Positions 55,620-63,931 of a DNA stretch of 64,000 bases are shown here, one piece after another. Each line of letters opens with the position of its first letter. Position 1 is the stretch's first letter. Position numbers and translations under genes: made by a program. The notes under the pieces were generated by a model. That model had not been told where the DNA came from, did not search any database, and saw only the letters and a list, made by a program, of their open reading frames with translations. Origin of the DNA: Mesorhizobium koreense (GTDB taxonomy: Bacteria > Pseudomonadota > Alphaproteobacteria > Rhizobiales > Rhizobiaceae); contig NZ_CP134228.1 of the NCBI RefSeq assembly GCF_031656215.1, positions 4,971,463 through 5,035,462 on the forward strand, in the 5' to 3' direction.

Positions 55620-56432
55620 TCATTTCTGTGCCGTCACTTCCGAGACTTCGCCCGATTTGATGAGGCGGACCGTTCCGCGATGCCCCACCCCGGAGACCAG
55701 GTAGTCGGCCTCCGCCGTCGGCTTCTGCTGCGTGTCAGCCACCGAACGCAGCGCCAGCGTCAGCCTGTCGGCCATCTGGGCGGCCACGGTAACGATCTCC
55801 GCCTGCAGCGGAGTGAGTTCCAGCGTGGCGGTCGCGCCGACCTTGGTCTTCTTGCCTTCCTCGTCCTGCTGGATCGTCTGGTCGATCGCCAGCACACGGA
55901 TATTCTTCAGGATGGTATCGGTGATGAAGCCGTTTGCCCCGACATTGGGGGTCTGCGAGCGCCGGGTCATGATGACGTCGACGTGATCGTTCGGCAGGAT
56001 GAAGCCGCCCGCCGATGTTTCCGCCGAGATCTGGACAGCCACGGCGCGCATGCCGGAAGGCAGGATGGACGACATCAGGCTCTTGCCTTCGCCTACCAGC
56101 TTGGAGCGGCGGACGGGCTCGCCCTTATACATGGCGATGCGTGCGACCTCGCCCCGCAGCTTGGTTATCGCATCAGGATTCTGCGCCTTGGTGATGTAGT
56201 TGTCGCCGATGGAATCGCTCGGCCATTCCTGCCAGCGCATCTGGCTGTCGAGCACGCCGCCGACGGGAACGTCCTCGTTCAGGACGAGCACCTGCGAAAG
56301 CTCGATCGCGGGCTTCTGCGGAGTGGAGACGATGATCGGAGCCTTCTGCGCCGTCATATGTTTGGCAACGTAGCCGGCGCCGCCGGCCGCCGCCACCGCG
56401 ACCCCCAGAATCACAAGTCTGGATGCTGCCAT
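55620..56432 (-). CDS. cpaB: Tad pilus assembly protein CpaB/RcpC
   Basis: A 270-residue periplasmic protein with an N-terminal membrane segment (about 5-22), an SAF domain at about 45-115 (LVLNEDVPVGGVLDSQMRW) and the RcpC domain at about 120-240 (GGFILPNDHVDVIMTRR). It is thought to work with the CpaC secretin at the outer membrane or peptidoglycan. Its stop overlaps the possible upstream start of cpaC. A 181-bp AT-rich gap separates it from cpaA, so it may have its own promoter there. Confidence 0.92.
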   Translation of the reverse strand: MAASRLVILGVAVAAAGGAGYVAKHMTAQKAPIIVSTPQKPAIELSQVLVLNEDVPVGGVLDSQMRWQEWPSDSIGDNYITKAQNPDAITKLRGEVARIAMYKGEPVRRSKLVGEGKSLMSSILPSGMRAVAVQISAETSAGGFILPNDHVDVIMTRRSQTPNVGANGFITDTILKNIRVLAIDQTIQQDEEGKKTKVGATATLELTPLQAEIVTVAAQMADRLTLALRSVADTQQKPTAEADYLVSGVGHRGTVRLIKSGEVSEVTAQK

Positions 56433-56613
56433 GTTCCCAACCTCGCCCCGGCATAAATCACCTAGCCGTGCCGGACATTGCGGCGGGAATGGTCAAATTA
56501 AGGTTAATGACGGGCTTACAATCGTGATTAATTAAAAGTTTAAGGAAGGCGGAGTGGGCATTTGGCAATAGGCAGCAAGCAATCGGATTTCTATTGCCGA
56601 ATGCGAACTCATC

Positions 56614-57135
56614 TTACTGCCCTACCGCCCTCTCCAGCGCCCATTGCATCAACGGCGAATCCGAAAAGGCCAACAGGCCGCCCAGGCCCAGCGCGATACC
56701 GTAGGGAACGCCCTTCCGGTCGTCGGCGAACTGCCGGAGAAACAGGTTGCGGCCGAAAAATGTGTGAAGCGCCGAGCTCCGGTAGGTCAGGATCAGAATG
56801 GTAAGCACCCCGCCCAATACGGAGGCATAAACCAGATACGCCACGAGCGGCATGCCGAGCCCCATCCAGACGGATGTCGCGGCGAGAAGCTTGGCGTCGC
56901 CGCCGCCCATGCCGCCGACGGCGAAAAGGGTGAAGGTGACGGCGAGTACGGCGGCGCCTGCCGCCAGATGCAGGCCGTAGGCGCTCCAGCTCATTCCGGT
57001 CAAAGGCGCGACGATGGCGAACGTCGCCACGAGAACGATCGAGACACGATTGGCGATCGTCATCGACAGCATGTCGGACACCGCCGCAAAGACCATGCAG
57101 AAGGGAAAAACCACGAAAATCGCCGCTTCGAGCAT
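56614..57135 (-). CDS. cpaA: Prepilin peptidase CpaA/TadV
   Basis: A 173-residue membrane protease of the A24A group with about five membrane segments. The aspartate active sites are in AAVSDMLSMTIANR near residue 20 and GGMGGGDAKLLAATS near 75, the latter being the GxGD motif. It trims the leader of the Flp prepilin and of the TadE-type pseudopilins, cutting after Gly. It is encoded between flp and cpaB; a hairpin terminator separates it from flp. Confidence 0.92.
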   Translation of the reverse strand: MLEAAIFVVFPFCMVFAAVSDMLSMTIANRVSIVLVATFAIVAPLTGMSWSAYGLHLAAGAAVLAVTFTLFAVGGMGGGDAKLLAATSVWMGLGMPLVAYLVYASVLGGVLTILILTYRSSALHTFFGRNLFLRQFADDRKGVPYGIALGLGGLLAFSDSPLMQWALERAVGQ

Positions 57136-57226
57136 GTGCCTATCCTACCCGTTCGCGCATACACTAGCCGAGTGGGCGTTGAGAAAAAGGAAATACGCGG
57201 ATCGAATCTGAATGTGACTATAACAA

Positions 57227-57260
57227 GCAGAAAGGCCGCCCCATCGGGAGCGGCCTCTGC
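57227..57260 (-). terminator. Hairpin terminator between flp and cpaA
   Basis: On the minus strand GCAG-A-GGCCGC ... GCGGCC-TTT-CTGC forms a long stem with inner CCC/GGG pairs, followed by T-rich TTGTTATAG. It lies 24 bp after flp and would limit read-through, allowing abundant pilin mRNA. Confidence 0.65.
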
Positions 57261-57283
57261 AAGCTTCTGAACAACGGCAGTTC

Positions 57284-57466
57284 TTACTGGGCCGTGACGT
57301 GGTTATCCATCGTGGTGGCGATGTTGTTGAAGGCCGTGCTCAGCGCGTTGCCGAGCTTGGTGGCGCCGGCGATGATCGCAAGCGCGATGAGGGCAGCGAT
57401 CAGGCCATATTCGATGGCGGTCGCGCCGGATTCGTCCTTGGCGAAACGTGCAAGAATCTTGGACAT
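57284..57466 (-). CDS. Flp-type major pilin
   Basis: A 60-residue prepilin: short basic leader MSKILARFAKDESG, cleavage after Gly14, then ATAIEYGLIAALIALAIIAG with Glu at position +5 and the Tyr that follows it, the Flp signature. The C terminus (about 35-60) is short and would face the pilus surface. It is the structural subunit of the Tad pilus. AAGGAGCTCTAGC precedes the ATG, an excellent Shine-Dalgarno. Only one flp copy is in the window. Confidence 0.95.
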   Translation of the reverse strand: MSKILARFAKDESGATAIEYGLIAALIALAIIAGATKLGNALSTAFNNIATTMDNHVTAQ

Positions 57467-57784
57467 GCTAGAGCTCCTTACTCCACTTGTTTACAGCACT
57501 TCCGTCAACGATTCTTTGTCGTGTTGATCGGATGGCCGCACTCTACTTTCGAGCCCTTGCGAACGGCTTAACAAACAGCCTTACCGAAACCTTTCCGTTC
57601 TGCGCTTCGCTCCGTGGTTAATCGGAAACTAAAAGGAATACATAAAATTGTACTCATTCCTCTACAAAGGGGCTGTAAAAATTCCAGCCTATATAAAGAA
57701 GAGTGGGCCGCACGTGGCTTAACCGATGGTTCACCAATATCGTTCATTTTCATCCTGAACTTCCAGAACTCCGGAGTATGGCGC
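57467..57784. other. Divergent regulatory region between flp and the secretin-N-domain gene
   Basis: A 318-bp gap with no gene. It holds the flp Shine-Dalgarno at its left end and GGAG before the rightward start at 57785. A TTAA-N7-CTAA motif at 57618-57632 (TTAG-N7-TTAA on the minus strand) resembles a CtrA half-site pair. The stretch 57630-57700 is AT-rich and may hold promoters for both directions, but no clear hexamer pair was chosen. Confidence 0.5.
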
Positions 57785-58225
57785 ATGGCGCGGGTCAAGG
57801 GGCATTCAATCGCCAAAATCGCCGGCATGATCATGATGGTCACCGGCGCGGGGCTGTTTTCGGCCACCGCCTTCGCCGACACCGGCATTGGCGTCACCAT
57901 GAATGAGGCCAAGATCGTCAAGCTGGCACGCCCGGCCGATACGATCATCATCGGCAATCCGTCCATCGCCGACGCTTCCGTCCAGGACTCCAGGACGATC
58001 GTGCTGACCGGCAAGGGGTTCGGCACGACCAACCTGGTGATCCTCGACACGAGCGGCAGCCCGATCATCGACGAGCAGGTCACGGTTTCGCGCGACGACA
58101 CCAATTCGGTGCGCATCTACCGGCGATCGGAGGTTCAGACGCTGTCCTGCACGCCCTATTGCGAAGGCGCCTACAAGAACGACGCCGAGAAGACCTCGGA
58201 ACATGAAATGAACGCTTCGCAATAG
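57785..58225 (+). CDS. Stand-alone pilus-assembly N-terminal-domain protein (secretin N0-like)
   Basis: A 146-residue exported protein. Signal peptide about 1-31 (hydrophobic IAGMIMMVTGAGLFSATAFA). The mature part matches the N-terminal domain of the CpaC secretin: MNEAKIVKLARPADTIIIGN and GKGFGTTNLVILDTSGSPII, compared with IVIDLPQDAYDILVANPSVA in CpaC. Two Cys near the C terminus (LSCTPYCEG) could form a disulfide. ATG 57785 follows GGAGTATGGCGC. It lies beside tadE and flp, so it probably assists the secretin. A terminator follows. Confidence 0.83.
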   Translation: MARVKGHSIAKIAGMIMMVTGAGLFSATAFADTGIGVTMNEAKIVKLARPADTIIIGNPSIADASVQDSRTIVLTGKGFGTTNLVILDTSGSPIIDEQVTVSRDDTNSVRIYRRSEVQTLSCTPYCEGAYKNDAEKTSEHEMNASQ

Positions 58226-58262
58226 AGGGTACGGCCTCTACCCCGTGCGCCACGGCACGGTT

Positions 58263-58293
58263 AGCGCGCGGTAAATTTGCGCGCTTTTATTTT
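58263..58293 (+). terminator. Rho-independent terminator after the secretin-N-domain gene
   Basis: Stem AGCGCGC (58263-58269) and GCGCGCT (58279-58285) with a 9-nt AT-rich loop, then TTTATTTT. A further GC hairpin (CCGTGC/GCACGG) precedes it. Confidence 0.75.
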
Positions 58294-58388
58294 AGCTGCC
58301 TTCAAAACGGGAACTCAATCGCTCTTCGCTATCCTGCGCCAAGGTCAGGAACCTATTCATCGTCAGCCAGGCGACAGGAACCGCGAAG

Positions 58389-58964
58389 ATGGACCACAGG
58401 AACGAAAGCCGCGCGTGCCGCCCGGAGACGAAGCCGGCTCATCCTTCGCTGCTTGCGCGTTTCATCGGCAACCGCAAGGGCGCGACCGCGATCGAATTCA
58501 CGATACTGGCCATTCCCTTCGCGCTCCTCGTTTTCGCTATCCTGGAAAGCTGCATCTCGTTTGCGGGTCAGGAATTGCTGGCGAATGCGACCGACGATGT
58601 CGCCAGGCAGGTGCGCACGGGGCAACTGACGGCCGCAAATCTCGATAACAACACGCTCAAACAAGCGCTCTGCGGGAAGCTGTCGATCCTGACGGGCCAG
58701 GACTGTGGCCAATACATCCATTTCGACCTCGAACATTACGATAGCTTCGCCGCTGCCGCCGCCGTGCAGACCATGATGAGCAATGGCGCTCTCGTCACCA
58801 CGGATTTCGGCGTCAACCCGGGAGGACCGCTGACCATCAACATGCTGCGTGTCTATTACGAATGGCCGACAATGACGGATTTCATGACGAAGCTGATGTC
58901 GAACCTGAGCAATGGCCGGACGCTGCTTTTCGCGACCGCGACCTGGCAGAACGAGCCATTCTGA
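58389..58964 (+). CDS. tadE: TadE-type pseudopilin
   Basis: A 191-residue protein. A charged leader of 31 residues ends in Gly31, followed by ATAIEFTILAIPFALLVFAI with Glu at +5, the prepilin-peptidase site and membrane segment of TadE/TadG proteins. The rest is periplasmic and contains two Cys (QALCGKLSILTGQDCGQY). It is a minor pseudopilin thought to be needed for pilus assembly. The next gene, also TadE-like, starts 23 bp after its stop. Confidence 0.88.
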   Translation: MDHRNESRACRPETKPAHPSLLARFIGNRKGATAIEFTILAIPFALLVFAILESCISFAGQELLANATDDVARQVRTGQLTAANLDNNTLKQALCGKLSILTGQDCGQYIHFDLEHYDSFAAAAAVQTMMSNGALVTTDFGVNPGGPLTINMLRVYYEWPTMTDFMTKLMSNLSNGRTLLFATATWQNEPF

Positions 58965-58987
58965 CGAATTCGGGATTGGGGCGGGAA

Positions 58988-59626
58988 ATGTCGAGTTTCA
59001 ACGGAAAGTGCACTTTCATGCGATCGTTCTGCGCCACGGCAAGAAAGCTGGCGCGCAGCCGGCAGGGCGTGGCGGCGGTCGAATTCGCTTTCATCGCGCC
59101 GGTCCTGCTCGCTCTTTATTTCGTCACGTTGGAGGTTTCGCACGCAATCGAGACGAACAAGAAAGTAGGCCGCGCCGCGAGCATGATCGCCGATCTTGTC
59201 ACCCAGCAGCCGTGCGTCACGTCCGATTCACTGGATGCCATCATGCAGATCGGCAAAGCGACATTGCAGCCCTACGACCGTAGCCAGCTTGCCGTCCACG
59301 TGACCGGCATCCAGATTTCGGACGAAGATACGCCGAAGGCGACCGTGGCTTGGTCGCGCATGATGGCCGTTACGGGAGCGACCGGCCCCGACCCTGACGA
59401 GAAGGAAGACGACCCGACCACCGTTCCCACCGAACTGAAAATTCGCAACACCTTCCTTGTGCGCGTCCAGACCACGCTTGATTACCGCCCGATCATCGCC
59501 TGGAGCGCCGACGCCAAGCCTACCCTCGGCCTGATGGCCGCTTTCGACAACATCGATATGTCGGAGCAGTATTACCTTCGCCCGCGCATGAGCAATTCCA
59601 TCGCCTACAACAGTTGCACGTCGTAG
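58988..59626 (+). CDS. TadE/TadF-like pseudopilin
   Basis: A 212-residue protein with a leader of 27 residues ending in Gly27, then [20 protein letters not shown] with Glu at +5. The periplasmic part has [20 protein letters not shown] and an acidic stretch ([13 protein letters not shown]). It is of TadE/TadF type and short compared with TadG, which carries a large von Willebrand domain that is absent here. The start at 58988 has GGGGCGGGAA directly upstream. Probably co-transcribed with tadE. Confidence 0.85.
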   Translation: MSSFNGKCTFMRSFCATARKLARSRQGVAAVEFAFIAPVLLALYFVTLEVSHAIETNKKVGRAASMIADLVTQQPCVTSDSLDAIMQIGKATLQPYDRSQLAVHVTGIQISDEDTPKATVAWSRMMAVTGATGPDPDEKEDDPTTVPTELKIRNTFLVRVQTTLDYRPIIAWSADAKPTLGLMAAFDNIDMSEQYYLRPRMSNSIAYNSCTS

Positions 59627-59705
59627 CGACCCTTCGGCGAATTGCCAAGCCGCACTCGCGGTCCTATCTCTGCCGCCAGACGTGCTTGCAGATGGTGGGA
59701 AAATA

Positions 59706-60947
59706 ATGGCGCGCGCATTCCTCTTCGTTCTGGACTCCTTCGGTATCGGGGGCGCACCGGATGCCGGCTCCTTCGGCGACCAAGGCTCGGATACGTTCGG
59801 ACATATCGTATCGGCCTGCGCTCGTGGCGACGGCGACCGCCAAGACCTGCGTAACGGCCCGCTGAAACTGCCGAACATGGAGGCACTGGGTCTCGGCAAG
59901 GCCGCGCTTCTTGCCGGTGGCAAGAGCGCGCTGCCCGCAAACGGCGATCGACCGGTGCGCGGTTTCCATGGTTCGGCAAAGGAGGTGTCGAAAGGCAAGG
60001 ACACACCTTCGGGACATTGGGAGATCGCTGGCGTCCCGGTCTCCTTCGACTGGGGCTATTTCCCGGAGACGGTTCCAACCTTCCCTCCCGCGCTCACCGA
60101 CGCGATCGTCCGCGAAGCCGGCCTGCCCGGCATCCTCGGAAACTGCCACGCGTCGGGAACGGAGATCATCGCCCGGCTCGGCGAGGAGCATATCCGTACC
60201 GGAAAGCCGATTTGCTACACTTCGGCCGATTCCGTATTCCAGATCGCGGCGCACGAGACGCATTTCGGGCTGGAACGGCTCTACGATCTCTGCGACATCG
60301 TCCGGCGACTTGTCGATCCGCTCAATATCGGCCGGGTCATTGCGCGGCCGTTCGTCGGGGAGACGAAGGAAACATTCGAGCGCACCGCCAACCGGCGCGA
60401 CTACGCCGTACCACCGCCCGAGCCGACGCTGCTCGACCGCCTAACCGACGCGGGCAGGCAGGTCATCGGCGTCGGCAAGATCGGCGACATCTTCGCGCAT
60501 CGTGGCGTGGGGGAAGTACGCAAAGGTGCCGGCAACATGGCGCTTTTCGACGCCGCGCTCGGCGCGATGGATGATGCAAAGCCGGGCGATCTCGTCTTTG
60601 CCAACTTCGTCGATTTCGACTCGCTCTACGGTCATCGCAGGGACATCCCCGGTTATGCCGCCGCGCTCGAGGCGTTCGACCGGCGACTGCCAGAGGCGCT
60701 GGCGCGGCTGAAGGACGGCGACCTTCTCATCCTTACCGCAGACCACGGCTGCGATCCGTCATGGAAAGGCACGGACCACACGCGCGAGCAGGTACCCGTC
60801 ATCGGGACCGGACCGGGACTTGGCCACGGCTCCATCGGTTCGCGCCCGACCTATGCCGATATCGGCGAGACGGTGGCCGAGCATCTCGGCATTCCGGCCG
60901 GCCCCCACGGCACATCCTTCCACCGTACCCTGACCGGCAATGCCTGA
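59706..60947 (+). CDS. deoB: Phosphopentomutase
   Basis: A 413-residue alkaline-phosphatase-superfamily enzyme interconverting ribose or deoxyribose 1- and 5-phosphates, used in nucleoside salvage. Metal and catalytic motifs: [15 protein letters not shown] at the N terminus (Asp10), [13 protein letters not shown] near 96 (the phosphorylated Thr), and [20 protein letters not shown] near 340. ATG 59706 ([10 protein letters not shown]) follows GGTGGGAAAATA; an upstream ATG at 59682 would add eight residues. It overlaps the start of mutM by eight bases. Confidence 0.95.
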   Translation: MARAFLFVLDSFGIGGAPDAGSFGDQGSDTFGHIVSACARGDGDRQDLRNGPLKLPNMEALGLGKAALLAGGKSALPANGDRPVRGFHGSAKEVSKGKDTPSGHWEIAGVPVSFDWGYFPETVPTFPPALTDAIVREAGLPGILGNCHASGTEIIARLGEEHIRTGKPICYTSADSVFQIAAHETHFGLERLYDLCDIVRRLVDPLNIGRVIARPFVGETKETFERTANRRDYAVPPPEPTLLDRLTDAGRQVIGVGKIGDIFAHRGVGEVRKGAGNMALFDAALGAMDDAKPGDLVFANFVDFDSLYGHRRDIPGYAAALEAFDRRLPEALARLKDGDLLILTADHGCDPSWKGTDHTREQVPVIGTGPGLGHGSIGSRPTYADIGETVAEHLGIPAGPHGTSFHRTLTGNA

Positions 60948-61833
60948 ACTTCCAGAGGTCGAAACGGTCCGCCGGGGCCTCGAGCCGGTCATGGAGAACG
61001 CTACGATCAGGGCCGTCCATATCGGCCGGCCGGATCTGCGCTTTCCCTTTCCCCAGCACTTCGCGGAGCGGCTTGCCGGACGGCGGATCGCCGGGCTCGG
61101 ACGACGGGCCAAATATCTGATCGTCCAGCTCGACAACGGGCTGGCGCTCATCGCCCATATGGGCATGTCCGGCTCCTTCCGGATAGAGGCTGTCGGCGGC
61201 GCGCATACGCCAGGTGAATTCCACTATCCGCGCTCGAAGGATGAAGCCCACGACCACGTCCGCTTCGATCTTGAAGACAGCAAGGGCGGAAGGGCGAACG
61301 TCGTATTCAACGATCCCAGGCGCTTCGGCTTCATGCTGTTCGCAGAGCCGGGGGCGCTTGCTGCCCATCCGCTTCTCGCGGGGCTGGGCGCCGAGCCGAC
61401 CGGAAACACGCTCGACGGAAAGCTTTTGTCGGACCTTCTCCGTGGCCGGAAGGCGCCGCTCAAGGCGGCGCTGATGGACCAGCGTATCGTCGCTGGCCTC
61501 GGCAACATCTACGTCTGCGAGGCGCTCTGGCGCGCCGGGCTTTCGCCGCGTCGCGCCGCCGGCTCGATCGCGGGTGAGGCGGGGAAATCGACGCAAAGAA
61601 CCGATCGGCTCGCCGGGGCCATCCGGGCGGTCATCGCCGACGCCATCGCCGCCGGCGGCTCTTCGCTGAAGGATTATGTGCGCGCCGACGGGTCGCTCGG
61701 CTATTTCCAGCATTCCTTCGACGTCTACGGCCGCGAGGGTGAGCTCTGTCACCGGGATGGCTGCGCCGGCACGGTCGGGCGTATCGTCCAGTCCGGCCGC
61801 TCGACCTTCTATTGCCCGGCCTGCCAACATTAG
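60940..61833 (+). CDS. mutM: Formamidopyrimidine-DNA glycosylase
   Basis: A 297-residue repair enzyme that removes 8-oxoguanine and formamidopyrimidines and nicks the strand. The N terminus is [16 protein letters not shown] with catalytic Pro1 and Glu2 after Met removal. The helix-two-turn-helix contains [17 protein letters not shown] near 180. The zinc finger is CHRDGC then CPAC, with a CX4C first half, which is usual in alphaproteobacterial MutM. Its start overlaps the deoB end by eight bases. The enoyl-CoA hydratase gene follows at 39 bp. Confidence 0.95.
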   Translation: MPELPEVETVRRGLEPVMENATIRAVHIGRPDLRFPFPQHFAERLAGRRIAGLGRRAKYLIVQLDNGLALIAHMGMSGSFRIEAVGGAHTPGEFHYPRSKDEAHDHVRFDLEDSKGGRANVVFNDPRRFGFMLFAEPGALAAHPLLAGLGAEPTGNTLDGKLLSDLLRGRKAPLKAALMDQRIVAGLGNIYVCEALWRAGLSPRRAAGSIAGEAGKSTQRTDRLAGAIRAVIADAIAAGGSSLKDYVRADGSLGYFQHSFDVYGREGELCHRDGCAGTVGRIVQSGRSTFYCPACQH

Positions 61834-61872
61834 CTAATCGCTTCTCAAATTCGGCAGCGAAGGAGGATCGGC

Positions 61873-62646
61873 ATGGCCTATGAAACGATATTGACCGAAA
61901 CGCGCGGCAGGGCCGGTCTCATAACGCTGAACCGGCCGAAGGCGCTCAATGCGCTCAATTCCACGGTCCTCGCCGAAATGCTTTCGGCGCTGAACGCATT
62001 CGAGACGGATACGGGTATCGGCGCCATCGTCATCACAGGGTCGGAGAAGGCGTTCGCCGCCGGCGCCGACATCAAGGAAATGCAGCCGAAAGCCTTCGCC
62101 GATGCCTATATGGAAGACTTCTTCGCCGGCTGGGAAGGGCTGACGCGCATTCGCAAGCCGGTCATCGCGGCTGTCGCGGGATATGCGCTTGGCGGCGGCT
62201 GCGAACTGGCCATGATGTGCGACTTCATCCTTGCCGCCGACAACGCCAAATTCGGCCAGCCCGAGATAACGCTTGGCGTCATGCCGGGAATGGGGGGATC
62301 GCAACGGCTGACGCGCTTCGTCGGCAAGTCGAAGGCTATGGATATGTGCCTGACCGGGCGAATGATGGATGCCGAGGAGGCGGAACGTTCAGGCCTCGTC
62401 TCGCGTGTCGTCCCGGTTGCCGATCTCGTCGAGGAAGCGGTCAAGGCGGCGCAGAAGATCGCCGGCTTCTCGCTCCCTTCGGTCATGATGTGCAAAGAGA
62501 CGGTCAATCGCGCCTATGAGACGACGCTTGCGGAAGGGCTGAGATTCGAACGTCGCGTCTTCCATTCCATGTTCGCGCTCGCCGACCAGAAGGAGGGCAT
62601 GGCGGCTTTCGTGGAAAAACGGAAGCCCGATTTCAGGCATCGCTGA
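61873..62646 (+). CDS. Enoyl-CoA hydratase
   Basis: A 257-residue crotonase that hydrates 2-enoyl-CoA in fatty-acid beta-oxidation. The oxyanion hole is [11 protein letters not shown] near 63 and [14 protein letters not shown] near 105. Catalytic Glu are in [20 protein letters not shown] near 133-152. The C terminus [13 protein letters not shown] is standard. Its position between mutM and rpsT is the usual one in rhizobia. AAGGAGG lies 6 to 12 bases before the ATG. Confidence 0.93.
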   Translation: MAYETILTETRGRAGLITLNRPKALNALNSTVLAEMLSALNAFETDTGIGAIVITGSEKAFAAGADIKEMQPKAFADAYMEDFFAGWEGLTRIRKPVIAAVAGYALGGGCELAMMCDFILAADNAKFGQPEITLGVMPGMGGSQRLTRFVGKSKAMDMCLTGRMMDAEEAERSGLVSRVVPVADLVEEAVKAAQKIAGFSLPSVMMCKETVNRAYETTLAEGLRFERRVFHSMFALADQKEGMAAFVEKRKPDFRHR

Positions 62647-62697
62647 TCCTGCGCCGTGGCGCCCGAATTTACCGCCTGAATCTCCGCCCGAAACCCG

Positions 62698-62726
62698 TTG
62701 ACGCGGCTGGATCGCTGCTCTATAAG
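62698..62726 (+). promoter_or_regulatory. Sigma-70-type promoter of rpsT
   Basis: TTGACG at 62698-62703 and TATAAG at 62721-62726 with exactly 17 bp between. It lies 102 bp before the rpsT start and predicts a leader of about 96 nt. Confidence 0.72.
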
Positions 62727-62737
62727 CCGCGCCAGAT

Positions 62738-62764
62738 GAGGCGGCCGTTGGCCGCCCTCGTGTT
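62738..62764 (+). promoter_or_regulatory. Candidate leader hairpin of rpsT
   Basis: GAGGCGGCC-GTT-GGCCGCCCTC pairs over 9 bp with one extra base, followed by GTGTTTTTG. It starts only about 5 bases after the predicted transcription start, where an attenuator or an S20-responsive element could act. The hairpin is seen; the regulatory role is inferred. Confidence 0.4.
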
Positions 62765-62828
62765 TTTGTGCGCCTGACGACCTCAACACAGCATCGGCCG
62801 GCGCTTTAACGGACAAGAGAGGCATCCC

Positions 62829-63095
62829 ATGGCCAATACGGCGTCGGCCAAGAAGGCGGCTCGCAAGATCGAACGCCGCACCGAGATCAACAAGGTTCGC
62901 CGCTCGCGCGTGCGCAGCTATGTGCGCAAGGTCGAAGAGGCTATCGCGTCGGGCGACAAGGAAGCGGCGCAGGCCGCACTGGTGGCCGCGCAGCCCGAAC
63001 TGATGCGCGCGGCGACGAAGGGCATCCTGCACGAGAACACGGCATCGCGCAAAGTGTCGCGGCTCAATCGCCGCGTGAAGGCGCTCTCGGCCTGA
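62829..63095 (+). CDS. rpsT: 30S ribosomal protein S20
   Basis: An 88-residue basic helical protein, [19 protein letters not shown] at the N terminus, then [20 protein letters not shown] and [20 protein letters not shown], diagnostic of S20. It binds 16S rRNA during early 30S assembly. ACAAGAGAGG precedes the ATG. It has its own promoter and terminator, so it is a single-gene unit. dnaA follows, the conserved order in rhizobia. Confidence 0.97.
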   Translation: MANTASAKKAARKIERRTEINKVRRSRVRSYVRKVEEAIASGDKEAAQAALVAAQPELMRAATKGILHENTASRKVSRLNRRVKALSA

Positions 63096-63118
63096 TCCTA
63101 CTCCCCTTCAGTTTCCCG

Positions 63119-63144
63119 AAGCCCGGCTTGAGCCGGGCTTTTTT
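63119..63144 (+). terminator. Rho-independent terminator of rpsT
   Basis: Stem AGCCCGGCT (63120-63128) and AGCCGGGCT (63131-63139) followed by a T-run. It lies 24 bp after the rpsT stop. Confidence 0.88.
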
Positions 63145-63931
63145 ATTTGCCGTCAAAGGGTTGTGTCGCTGTCTTTTCGAATGGGTTTCGATAGGCTGGT
63201 CTTTTGCTGGCTATCGCTGCGCCGTCACGGGAAAGACACGATTCGGCTATGCGCGGCAGCATTCGGACCGCGCATAAAAAAACGTTTGATATCAACATAA
63301 TGGCGATGGTTGTAAAGACGGTCCGTGGAAGGCGGATGACCTTCCGCTGTCACGGCAATGTCAAGATTTTTTTTCAGATTTTTTTCGCAAAATTTCTCAA
63401 GCGGGGATGACTTCTGAAAAGAGTTTGATTCCAAACGGCTTACGTAGAGTCCGCTTGTTGCGGAGCCTTCGAATCCAACTCCTTGCCGCGACGATTATTT
63501 AAGAAATCGTTATTGGCGGCTTGCCCTCGCCACACCGATTTTTGTAGTGTCTGCCCGTCGAAAGGGACGGTCGTTGGCCTAACCAATCAACCGGACCAGT
63601 CAAGCGAAAACTGGCGAGGGTTTGCGGCACGGAGCGATTCCGGGCGCGGTCTGGCTTTGTCTTTCGACAGGAGTGGGTGCGTCCGAGATGTTTGTGTTCA
63701 CGGCTCCGGTCATTCGCCCGGAAAATGATGGCGATTGCCTGTTGCGGATCAGGCGGGATCGCTGTCCCGAGGATGGTGATCTGGAAGAAAGGAGGCAATC
63801 GGGGAAAGGCAACTGACTGACGGTTCAGGACCGGAACGATACGAGGATTTTACTGGCTACAACCAGGCCGCATTGAGCGATGGCGTCGGCGGGACGTCTG
63901 TGATGCGGCAAAGAATAGACGAGGGATTGTC
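63145..63931. other. Long non-coding region between rpsT and dnaA
   Basis: Nearly 790 bp without a credible gene. It includes an AT-rich block at about 63366-63402 with long T-runs and an inverted repeat ACGATT-N8-AATCGT at 63491-63510. The dnaA Shine-Dalgarno GAGGGA is at its end. No cluster of canonical DnaA boxes (TTATCCACA type) could be found by eye, so it is not called an origin. It presumably holds the dnaA promoter and control region. Confidence 0.55.

Noticed and set aside
63204..63410. A 68-residue open frame in the rpsT-dnaA gap
   Set aside because: No Shine-Dalgarno, unusual composition, and it runs through a poly-T tract; not supported as a gene.
63145..63931. Chromosomal replication origin next to dnaA
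   Set aside because: No group of TTATCCACA-like boxes was found by eye on either strand, and rhizobial origins usually lie elsewhere.
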